Shown: positions 29,218 to 37,572 of the stretch, piece after piece
Numbering within the stretch: the first letter of the stretch is position 1
Layout of the letters: each line of letters begins with the position of its first letter
Source of the DNA: Vickermania ingenoplastis
Lineage: Eukaryota > Euglenozoa > Kinetoplastea > Trypanosomatida > Trypanosomatidae
Length of the DNA stretch: 64,000 bases
Assembly: GCA_010157825.1 (NCBI GenBank)
Contig: VFSE01000199.1
Coordinates: 310,001-374,000, forward strand
Direction: 5' to 3'
Notes under the pieces: generated by a model
Told to the model about the DNA's origin: nothing
What the model saw: only the letters and a program-made list of their open reading frames with translations
Databases searched by the model: none
Translations under genes and position numbers: made by a program

Positions 29218-30792
29218 ATGGCAAAGGAATATCGTTTGAGTTTAGCAATGATCGATTCGGATTTGGAAGTTGGCTCTTCGCAGTTCTCGGAGAGCGACTT
29301 CGACGTCGAGGACGATCTGCCGGATGAGTATCCAGGGGACACCATGGACACCGTACAGTACGAATACATCTTTGGTGAAAATGGTCTCTTTTACGACTGC
29401 TTCCCCGCGTTTCGTATTGTTGATCCAGACGAAGAAGAAAATGCACCAGATCTCGCAGAACTACTAGGGAAACACGCTCTTATTGATGACTGTGTTCCTG
29501 TACCTAAAAAGAAAAAGGAGAAGCCCACAGAAGAGGTGCCACCGGCGCCGACGCCTCCACCAGTTGTTCAGAGCAGCGGGGTGTCCCGCAAATGGTTTCT
29601 AAATAATCTTCTGGATCATCACAGGGATGACTGTATTGCCATTCCAGTGGAGGATACCTGTGCTAGGTCCGACCTTTTGAAACGCCATGAAGATCTCGCG
29701 TGCCCTGGCAGTGTGGATGGGAAGGTGGACTTCAAGGTCCTCTACGACAACAAGGTCTCGACGGGCTGGGCGGTCCCTATTACGGCGCACGAGGAGAGTC
29801 TCGCCGCTCTCAAGGCCCTTTACCCTGAATACAGGAGCTTAACTGACGAGGATGTTTTCTTGCTGCGCAACCCAAACCGATCATTAAGGAGTATGACAGC
29901 GGGTACAGAGGAAAAGAAGGCTGAGGCGCCCCAGCCAGCCATTATGATGCAACCCAAGCCTACCACAGCTGCTGCGCGCATAATGAACAGTAAGGATCAT
30001 TTCTTGCGTGCGCTGTCCGAGGCGGGCGGATGGGAGAAGGCCGTTTTTGTGGCCATGGATATGGAGGCGGCAACTCTGGCGCCAGGCGGGATAGCCTACC
30101 CGTTGGAGCTGTGCCTCATTCCATTCACGTTGGGGAGCCATCCCGAGTTCACGAAACTACCGGAGGACGAAGAAACCGATGATATTAAAAACGAGTTCCA
30201 CACTTTTGTTCATCCGGGCTATATTAAGCCTGAGCTTTCAGAGACGGCAAAGTTCAACTCTCTAAGCATTCACGGCATTCCCGTTGGGGGATCATTTCTA
30301 AGGACGGACTACGCTTTGATGCGGGATGTCCTGGAGTTATTCTTAGCAGACAAGTCATGCATTTTCATCTCAAAGGGAGGCGCCACATCGCCCACTGTCG
30401 CTGATGCGCAAGCAATTCGCTTTATCTACGCAGCAGCTGGCTGGGATCTTGACGAAGAAAACGTCTCGGTTCCCTCCATCGGCGCACTTCGGATTTTCAA
30501 CGACTTTGTGGTGACTCAAGCTGCAGCAGAGGCGGCGGGCGAACCAGAAGTGGTAGCGGAATCCGTATCTTCTGAGAACTCAACGTATGACAGCCAGGAC
30601 GAGCACATTGAACTGATCAGTTCGCCATCGACGAGTGACTGTTCCAAGCAGTGCTGGTACCACTACCGTTTTCAAGAGATTGCAGGGACCTTGTTTCATT
30701 GTGCTCGGCAGGACGCGTGGACGCTGGCCAAAAGGATCCAAACTGAGGTGCAGAAGGCTGTGGAATTCACATCTAAACAGCCAACGGATTAA
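29218..30792 (+). CDS. Maelstrom-like / DEDDh-type RNase H-fold nuclease candidate
   Basis: A 524-residue protein from the ATG at 29218. Residues 1-180 are acidic and partly disordered, with a Lys-rich patch. A nuclease-like domain spans about 265-510. It has FVAMDMEAA with Asp281 and Glu283 (a DxE exonuclease motif I), then FHTFVHPGYIKP and FNSLSIHGIPVGG, and finally HCARQDAW with His494 and Asp499 (H-x4-D). The run FHxFxxPGxIxP...HxIP is characteristic of the Maelstrom (MAEL) domain, which animals use in the piRNA pathway. Animal MAEL has lost the acidic catalytic residues, whereas some protist forms are known to keep a DEDHD set; this one seems to keep it. A plain DEDDh 3'-5' exonuclease is the main alternative. 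Location and substrate are unknown. Confidence 0.75.
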   Translation: MAKEYRLSLAMIDSDLEVGSSQFSESDFDVEDDLPDEYPGDTMDTVQYEYIFGENGLFYDCFPAFRIVDPDEEENAPDLAELLGKHALIDDCVPVPKKKKEKPTEEVPPAPTPPPVVQSSGVSRKWFLNNLLDHHRDDCIAIPVEDTCARSDLLKRHEDLACPGSVDGKVDFKVLYDNKVSTGWAVPITAHEESLAALKALYPEYRSLTDEDVFLLRNPNRSLRSMTAGTEEKKAEAPQPAIMMQPKPTTAAARIMNSKDHFLRALSEAGGWEKAVFVAMDMEAATLAPGGIAYPLELCLIPFTLGSHPEFTKLPEDEETDDIKNEFHTFVHPGYIKPELSETAKFNSLSIHGIPVGGSFLRTDYALMRDVLELFLADKSCIFISKGGATSPTVADAQAIRFIYAAAGWDLDEENVSVPSIGALRIFNDFVVTQAAAEAAGEPEVVAESVSSENSTYDSQDEHIELISSPSTSDCSKQCWYHYRFQEIAGTLFHCARQDAWTLAKRIQTEVQKAVEFTSKQPTD

Positions 30793-31535
30793 CTCCAGAT
30801 CACGTGGGGCATGGAGTCTTCTTTGGGCAAAGATATGGTTCACATCAGTAGCTCAACCTTCTATCACAGAATTGATAAAGAAAATCCCCGTGAACGAGGG
30901 GTCTTTTTTTTTTTCCTTTTTTTGGTTATTAAAAAAAACAATTAAATGTTGTCGGAGTATCATGTTTTCCTTGCTGTTAACAAGCGTTTCTTGTGCTACC
31001 AGATATTTATTACTTTCGATGAGGTTGAGCTTCTTTTACTATCCAAACGTTTTCTTGTTGTTGGTACTGTGTTGGACTTTGATGGTGGACATCTCCAGAG
31101 TCAGCCCTCACCTGAAAGCACGGTGCTACACACGGAATCCTCTTAACACTTGTGAAGGTAGCGATGCGGTAATGCCGCTCTTGGCCTTAACCCTAATTGT
31201 TACCCTCTTCGTATTATCGTTTCACATCTCATCATTGCTTCATGACTTTCTTTCTTTTTTCGTCTCTGTTGTACATATATATATATATTTTATTTATTGA
31301 AAGATAATTTGTTGTGCTGAGTCAGACGCTGCAGCGAAGCCCGCAGCATCTTTCGGTGATTACGTTGAGCCCAGCATCGCTTATTACCACAGCAGATCCG
31401 ATTGGGTGGCGAGTCAACATTGCCTCACGTATTCATCGCTTGGCTAACGCTCGTGTTAGAGGTCCTGTTTGATCCGGTGCGCGATTGAGTCGTTCGTCAG
31501 CGAACGTCGATTGTTTTTGAGCGGCCAGGAACACC
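30793..31535. other. Intergenic spacer
   Basis: AT-rich with T runs at about 30904-30923 and TA repeats near 31276-31290. A short GC arm pair (CCCC...GGGG, about 30885-30901) followed by T11 looks like a weak hairpin with a T tract, but no RNA gene can be supported. The T-rich stretch at about 31240-31270 may serve the next gene's splicing. Confidence 0.4.
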
Positions 31536-32081
31536 ATGTTTCGGCTCGCCCCCATTCTTCGGCGTGTGAGCCCCTTCTCCCTCTTCTTGATGGATCAGAA
31601 GAAGAATGCGTCGCTGAGTGGTATGCCCATTGTCCAGCGCGGCAAAATGCTGGCGGAGATGTACAAGACGCTGCCAAAAGAGAAGCGGGCAGTTCTTGAG
31701 AAGCGGGCAAAAATGCACCCACCGTTTGCTCAGAAGCGGCAGCTGAAGCGCCCTTCCTTCCAGGAGTACTCGAAGAAGTACCTAGGCACTGTCAAAGCGT
31801 TAGAGCCGTCCAAGCGGAAAGCTGCCCTCGCTAGAATGTATGCGCTGAAGAAGCCCGTAGTGATTCAAGGCACCAAGGGGAGACGGGTTACCTTTCAGCC
31901 CTGTAAGAACCTCGAAGTAGTAGTGAAAAAGAACTTGCGGAAATACGAGCACAAGGATCGAGGAGAGACACCGAAAAAGAAAACGGGCAAGGACAATGTA
32001 GCTCGGGGACCCTCCCAAAAGAAAATTAAGGCGCCTTCAAGAGGTTCTGTAAAGGCCAGGCGCATTCGTCGAGAGTTCTAA
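31536..32081 (+). CDS. Kinetoplast-associated (HMG-like) protein
   Basis: A 181-residue, very basic protein of the small kinetoplast-associated protein (KAP) type, which condenses mitochondrial kDNA. The N-terminus MFRLAPILRRVSPFS looks like a short cleavable mitochondrial presequence (Arg, hydrophobic, no acids). The first HMG-like half-box (about 14-60) contains SLFLMDQKKN...RGKMLAEMYKTLPKEK...LEKRAK. A second, weaker one (about 69-105) contains FQEYSKKYLGTVKAL...ALARMY. Residues 110-181 are a Lys/Arg-rich tail suited to DNA. It shares the SLF-x4-QK-(x)n-MYK-x-L pattern with the two smaller paralogues at 55 and 56 kb, but has the longer basic tail. The family call is good; the exact KAP number is not determinable. 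Confidence 0.8.
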   Translation: MFRLAPILRRVSPFSLFLMDQKKNASLSGMPIVQRGKMLAEMYKTLPKEKRAVLEKRAKMHPPFAQKRQLKRPSFQEYSKKYLGTVKALEPSKRKAALARMYALKKPVVIQGTKGRRVTFQPCKNLEVVVKKNLRKYEHKDRGETPKKKTGKDNVARGPSQKKIKAPSRGSVKARRIRREF

Positions 32082-32891
32082 GCGGGTTAAAAGTCAAGGT
32101 GTGAAACGAGTTGCTGTTCTTCTCGAGATGCATACGTCGCTACTGGTAGTACGGGGCGTTCGGCGGAGTGCACTCATGATCGTGTTCCCACTGCGTGTGG
32201 ACCTAGGTCTGCACCATAGTGTAGTGGCTGGTAGTATCGTCTCTGTCGAGAAAAGAAATGTCCGACGTTGTTTTCCTATTACAAATTCTCGTTCGATTTC
32301 TTTTTAGTTTCTCATGTGTGGATCTTTTTGTATTTTACCTGACTGTACTCTAGCATTGTAAATGATACTTCATATCATTAGAGCGCATAGATGATTTTTT
32401 TTCAGTTTCCTTCTCGTGTTAGTGTTTTTTGCCTTTCTTTTCTTTCCTTTTTTGCGTTCCGTTTTTCCCATCTTTTGTTTTCTTTTTGGAGCCATTCGGA
32501 GAACGTGAAGAAGAAGAAAAAATAATTAGAAGAGAAGGTTAAAGAAAAAAAAAACGCTGAGCTTACTACGTCGCACTGAATGTTGTGCAGACTGGTGGTG
32601 TCCTAGTTCTGCTGTGGTATAAAGCGTTTGCTCGCTTCTTTGTGCTTAATTTCTATTTCTCCGTGTTTTTGTTTCTGTTTTTGTTCATCGTTTTCTATCG
32701 GTTCTGGATCTTTTAATCCTCTCCTACACTGCCCTTTCCTCTTTTTTTTTCTCGTCAATGTGATTCGATTATTATTTATATTATTGTATACGTATTTGCT
32801 TCATCGCAGCAACTCGATAATTTTTGTATTATACTTTTATTTTAATTACAGGAGCATATATATATATATATATTTTAGATTTTAGGTCCAC
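32082..32891. other. Intergenic spacer
   Basis: T-rich (about 32390-32480 and 32640-32760), with an AG at 32850-32851 and a TA dinucleotide repeat at about 32857-32872 directly before the next ATG. No gene supported. Confidence 0.5.
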
Positions 32892-33962
32892 ATGAAGCGT
32901 CGTGCTCAATTAGGCTTCCACGCACAGTGCCTACTGCACAACCACACCAATACCGTCCCAGATAACGTTAAGAAGTACCTCAACGTCGAGGTGGTGGGCA
33001 AGGAAATTCAAGGCGCCAAGACCATGACGGAGGACTTGCACAACGTATTCCGCAGCAGTAAGATCGCTATTCCCTTCGCAGGTGGCAAGAACGAGCGGAA
33101 GGAGAACGAGGACACCACGGTGTTCGTTCTGGATTTCACCGGCACCATTCAGCCTCAGCCTTATGCTGAAGTACTGAGGCAGAAAGGAACAGAGAATGTT
33201 CACCGATTCTGCGCAGACGCTATTCCGAAGAACCCCAAAATCCTAGAAGCCGTTCGAACCGCCGCTGAAAAAGCGACAGAGCTGAAAGCCCCTTACCAAG
33301 AAGCTGCTGCGTCGAAGTTCACGGATATCTACGCGAATGAGCGCCTGCAGAAAGCCTTCGGGAATTGGATGGCGAAGGAAATGAAGGAGAAGAGCAAGAA
33401 TCCGGTGGTCAAGGAGGTGGAGGGTGCCCTGCTCTGGGACATGTGTGCCAGTCTTGGTATAAAAACAGTGTTCTTTAGTGATGTCAAGCCGTTCTTCGAA
33501 ACTGCTGGGCGGAAGGCGTCTGACAACCAAGCAAAGAAATCATGTATTGTGCTCTATAGCAGCGCTCCCGTTTCGGCGCAGGAAACATTTGTTAGTAATG
33601 CCCAGGACGGGGACCTATCGCCCTACATCACAGAATACCTGGACACGAACTACATTGGGTCCAAGCTGCTGGCTAGAAGTTACACAAAAATGCGGGTTCA
33701 CTTGACACAGAAACTAGGGCCGAATATTAAGATTGTGTTCATTACAGGCAACTCCAGTGAAGCTTCCGCAGCCGAGTCCTCGGGCGATGTGGACTGTACC
33801 ATTCTCTGTCTGCGACCCTGCAATGAGTGGATGACCATCGATACGTTTGTGGCGGTAAATCTTCCCCATATCGTCTCCTTATCCCAGATTGTGCAGCCAG
33901 AGCTGCCAGTGGACTTCGGGTCCTTGGCGGCAGAGGCCATACGGTCCTCCAGTAGTGTGTAA
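32892..33962 (+). CDS. Degenerate enolase-phosphatase E1 (MtnC-like) HAD protein
   Basis: A 356-residue protein that follows the enolase-phosphatase E1 layout, a HAD hydrolase of the methionine salvage pathway. Motif I is VLDFTGTIQP: nucleophile Asp81 is present, but the second acidic residue of LDIEGT is Thr83. Motif II, in VLYSSAPVSAQ, keeps Ser223/Ser224. The long E1 hallmark GDLSPYITEYLDTNYIGSK (240-258) ends in the motif III Lys258. Motif IV, normally FLSDVPEE, reads FITGNSSE, so the metal-binding Asp is Gly286. The cap region (about 90-210) is longer and more charged than usual. I infer loss or strong change of phosphatase activity and a possible non-catalytic role. An intact frame and normal codon use argue against a decaying gene. 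Confidence 0.75.
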   Translation: MKRRAQLGFHAQCLLHNHTNTVPDNVKKYLNVEVVGKEIQGAKTMTEDLHNVFRSSKIAIPFAGGKNERKENEDTTVFVLDFTGTIQPQPYAEVLRQKGTENVHRFCADAIPKNPKILEAVRTAAEKATELKAPYQEAAASKFTDIYANERLQKAFGNWMAKEMKEKSKNPVVKEVEGALLWDMCASLGIKTVFFSDVKPFFETAGRKASDNQAKKSCIVLYSSAPVSAQETFVSNAQDGDLSPYITEYLDTNYIGSKLLARSYTKMRVHLTQKLGPNIKIVFITGNSSEASAAESSGDVDCTILCLRPCNEWMTIDTFVAVNLPHIVSLSQIVQPELPVDFGSLAAEAIRSSSSV

Positions 33963-35134
33963 CGGGAACAAGTACTAGGATCTTCTTTGTCTACACGCGC
34001 ATGGTCTTTTTTTTTTAGTTTTCTTTATTATTATTTATTTATTTTTTAATTATTTATTTTTCGGTGTCCTGACTGCACTTTTGTTGTTTGTGTCTTTTTC
34101 TTATCTGTTGTTATAGGGCTGGCGGGTATCGAGGTGGATCTCGTTCTTTCAGCAGCGGAACCCCATGGACGAAGATCGTATCGCATCCCTCACCTACAAG
34201 TGAACTCGTCCATCTACAGGAACCGCCGATTCTGTGCCTCGTTACTTTTAGTTTTTTTTCCCCCGTCAACCTATCTAGAAAAAGCGTTACGAAAGCTGGA
34301 CAACATATATTCATACATATATCTGGTTGGTGGACAGCGAATGTTTTATTGTCACTATCACTACCATAATCATCTGTTGAGTTCCCTCAATGTGGGAGGG
34401 GCGCCACCACTCAAAACAGAACGTCATCGGACACACTCACTTGTGATTTCGAAAATAATGTCAGATGGCTTCACTTCTCTTTCCCGTGTTGAACGAATTT
34501 TTCGTTGAGTGGTGTTCTTGTTTTTTGGATTGTTGTGCTTTATTGCTGTTGTTGATCTTTCTTCAATGGAAGCACAGTAGTTTTTAGCAAGACGGTATAG
34601 GAACGGGAACGGCAATTCAGATGAGAGAGTGAAGTATTTGTACATCTTTACCTTGTTTGCGCGTGACACTCTGGTTGTTCTAGTCACATCTAGAAAAGCG
34701 CTTCCATGTTAAGAATATCGTTATTTAGAATATGTTCTCTTCTCTGTAATAGTCGGCCACGCCTCGTTGCGTACTGCCAGGTGATGGAAGAGATCAGCTG
34801 CAAGGAGGGGTACGTGGGACCAAGGGTGAGATGTGAGGACCAAAACTCGCGTATACTCACGATGCGTACGTTCTCTGCAAAATTTCACTTCAGACTGTAT
34901 AAAAAGAGAAGGACTTTTCTGCATGGCGCCGATACACAAACAGATAATGCTCGCAAAAGCCTTGAGGAAAGGGAAGTTGTTTTTGTTTTTTTACGCTCTC
35001 ATTTTTATTGTCAGTGGGACGTTTTATCTGCTTTTGGATGCGTAGGTGTCTAACTTGCCTCCTCCCCCGTTGTTTTTGCCCCCTTCTTTTTCACACACAC
35101 AAAAAAAAACTAGTAAGCTTAGCTTGTTCCAATC
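33963..35134. other. Long AT-rich spacer
   Basis: About 1.2 kb of AT-rich sequence with T runs. Several open frames of 60-125 codons exist, but none looks like a protein. A good pyrimidine tract (about 35058-35092) followed by an A run and AGs at 35112-35122 precedes the ATG at 35135. Confidence 0.5.
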
Positions 35135-35314
35135 ATGCCCCGGTCCAAATCCAGGTCTAAATCGGCGCGTCCGCGAAAGTCTTTAGAACTGCCTCGAAGA
35201 AAATCTAGAAGCCGCTCCGTCGACCGCTCCAAGGCGAAGAAATCCTCCAAGGCACGCTCTTCCTCGAGGCCCCGACGGGGCGCCGACACCGCCATCTTCC
35301 GCGGTCCTCAGTGA
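35135..35314 (+). CDS. Arg/Ser-rich 59-residue ORF, probably the displaced N-terminus of the next gene
   Basis: It is the first ATG after a good splice site. It begins MPRSKSRSKSARPRKSLEL, continues as an Arg/Ser/Lys-rich stretch, and stops at TGA 35312-35314. The downstream phosphotransferase frame is open from 35187 but has no ATG before 35424, even though it already encodes conserved phosphotransferase sequence from about 35325. Reading this ORF and then skipping one base somewhere near 35265-35285 (CCCC and GGGG runs) would join the two into one protein with an RS-rich cytosolic head. The alternatives are a true short upstream ORF, or non-AUG initiation of the enzyme. Confidence 0.45.
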   Translation: MPRSKSRSKSARPRKSLELPRRKSRSRSVDRSKAKKSSKARSSSRPRRGADTAIFRGPQ

Positions 35315-35423
35315 ATCAAATTTTCTCAAGAGACGGTTTGAGTATATTGAGCCCCAGAGTATTTCTGCTCTGCGGGACTACAAGAGCTCATCCCAGGACT
35401 GTTCGCTTCTCAGCAACTACGTG

Positions 35424-36548
35424 ATGAAGTACTACTGGGAAGCTGTGGTAGAAATCATTCCAAAGAGTATCGCGCCTAACCTGATCACCTTGACGGGGTT
35501 CTTAGTTGGCATGGCGGGGCCGCTGACGGCTCTTTATTTTCATCTCAGCGACGCAGAAACCACCCCGTCGTGGGTGTGGGCCCTTTCAGCCATTTCCCTC
35601 TTCGGATACCAGACATGTGATGCGGTGGACGGTAAGCAGGCGCGCCGCACGAAGTGCAGCTCCCCCTTGGGAGAATTTCTGGATCACGGTCTCGACGCGA
35701 TGATCACGCAGTTCGTGATGCTCAACATGGTGCTGGCCTGCAATGCGGCCCCCTGGGGAGGCTGCCTCATCCTGTTTCAGTCGTCTATTTCTCTCTTCCT
35801 GTGTATTTGGGAGCAATTTAGCACAGGCGTCTTCTTCCTGGGGTACCTCAGTGGGCCAACAGAGGGGATTATTTTAACCTGTATCGAGTACCTCATCACA
35901 TTCTTCTGTGGGATCGAAGTCTGGGATTCGACACCACTTGGCACCTACAACGTTCCCATTCCATCATGTGTGCTGGACAGTCTTCTCAGAACCTTTGCCA
36001 TTGAAGACAGCGGAGCCGGGAATGGTTTTGTACGCGTCGGCTCCATGCGAAGTATTTTCATTATTGGCATCACTGTCTCTTGGATCTTCACCGTGCTAGG
36101 CAATTTTATCAACGTTATCAAACTCGCTCATAACAAGCGCAGAGCGGCTTTTCTGGCACTGCCCATGGTAGTCCCCGCCTTCGTCCACTTGCATTTATAC
36201 GCTCGCTTCCCGTCCGTGCACGACGCTTTTTATCCCTGGTTCGAATTGAGCTTTGGAACGCTGGTCGCCATTTGCTGCGCGAAGATGTGCGTTTCTCGTC
36301 TGACCCGCACGTTGTACAACCCGTTTCACGTGTATTACTTCTCCTTTGTGCTCTTCCATCTGACACTCCTAGTTCTTCATACCCTGTACTCTACGTATGC
36401 GGAAAGCTTGGCACTCGGATTTCTAATGATCTGCCTCACACTCCTCGGTGTGTTCTGCTACGCCCACTTCATGTTTTCTGTCACCTACCAAGTGAAGAAC
36501 TACTTCGATATTCCTGTGTTCTCAATTTCACGCAAGCCGTGGAAGTGA
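35424..36548 (+). CDS. Choline/ethanolamine phosphotransferase (CDP-alcohol phosphotransferase)
   Basis: Transfers phosphocholine or phosphoethanolamine from the CDP form to diacylglycerol or an ether lipid, the last Kennedy-pathway step, in ER or Golgi membrane. From the ATG at 35424 it is 374 residues with about eight hydrophobic helices. The full CDP-alcohol phosphotransferase motif is intact: Asp69-Gly70-x2-Ala73-Arg74-x8-Gly83-x3-Asp87-x3-Asp91. Conserved family sequence starts earlier in the same frame: 35325-35423 encode RRFEYIEPQSISALRDYKSS, then CSLLSNYV, as in CEPT1/EPT1 N-termini. The listed start is therefore too short, and the true start is probably in the ORF at 35135 (one-base frame difference) or a non-AUG codon. 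Choline versus ethanolamine preference cannot be read. Confidence 0.9.
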   Translation: MKYYWEAVVEIIPKSIAPNLITLTGFLVGMAGPLTALYFHLSDAETTPSWVWALSAISLFGYQTCDAVDGKQARRTKCSSPLGEFLDHGLDAMITQFVMLNMVLACNAAPWGGCLILFQSSISLFLCIWEQFSTGVFFLGYLSGPTEGIILTCIEYLITFFCGIEVWDSTPLGTYNVPIPSCVLDSLLRTFAIEDSGAGNGFVRVGSMRSIFIIGITVSWIFTVLGNFINVIKLAHNKRRAAFLALPMVVPAFVHLHLYARFPSVHDAFYPWFELSFGTLVAICCAKMCVSRLTRTLYNPFHVYYFSFVLFHLTLLVLHTLYSTYAESLALGFLMICLTLLGVFCYAHFMFSVTYQVKNYFDIPVFSISRKPWK

Positions 36549-37572
36549 CCGTCAGGGCTTCATAGAGTGGAGCATTAGAAATAGAAATGAAAAAAAAAAT
36601 TAGAAGTTTCCTCTATTCCTCTGCTCTAGAAACACTTCAGATTTTCTTTGTTCTGTTTTATTCTTCAGTTGTTTTTTTTTTTTTTTTTGAATGAATGAAT
36701 TAAAAAAAATGATTGTGTGGTAAAGCGGGTAGAGACTTTTCGTGCTGGTCAATTCTTTCCTTCCATTTGTTCCCAGGCTGGGTGCCCTTACCTCATTCAT
36801 TTGAAGGCCTTTTAATGAGCAGAGATCCCTCGGCCGACTTGTGCTGTATCACTGTGTTTTGTCGTTGTTTTTTTTAGAACCACCGTAACGTGCTTTTTTG
36901 TGCTTAGATTTATTTATTTTTTCATTGGTGTTCCCGAGGACTAATAACTTGTGCGTCTATGACGCCGCTTGAGTTGCTCTGGGAACGCACTGCTTCAGAC
37001 CAAGCGTGGCGAACGCGGTAGGTAGGGGCACCATTCATTCATTTTTCAGACTTTTGTGTTGGTTCTGACGGAGGTCAATCAGCACTCACCTCATTCTTAT
37101 CTTTTCTTTTGCTGGCGCTTCGGATGTCGTAGTTTCACTTTTGGGTGGTTTGCTTTCGCGATCATTGCGCAGCAGCAACAAGAGACCCGACTTGGTGTAC
37201 GGAAAAGAATCTCCAAACACAGAAGACAATCCGATGCAATACAATAGGATTATTCTTTTATTAGTATGTGAGATGTACATGTCGCATGTCTTGCCTCTGT
37301 TGTGTGCAACTAAATCCTGGTTGGCTGCATATCGTTGTTTTCTTTTTCTTTCCTTTGCTTTCTTCGCTTTTTCCCGTGGCTATGTATTACATCTCGTGTG
37401 TTGCATCCACCAAGCAGTGTCTTGGCAGCAAGGAGTCCTCCAAGCCTTCTACAATTTCTTGTAGTATCCTTTTAGTTTTCTTCTCTACCGCTATAACTGT
37501 GCGCTTGTTCGCTCCTTTCGTGATACGCTTCACTGCTCGGCTGTTTGTTTCCACCTCTTCCGATCGCCTCCC
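36549..37572. other. Intergenic spacer
   Basis: About 1 kb of T- and A-run-rich sequence. Pyrimidine-rich stretches lie at about 37338-37378 and 37480-37560; AGs near 37463 and 37480 are possible acceptors. No gene supported. Confidence 0.45.

Noticed and set aside
30885-30915. GC-arm hairpin followed by T run resembling a bacterial terminator
   Set aside because: Only four solid base pairs; this is a trypanosomatid spacer where T runs are everywhere.
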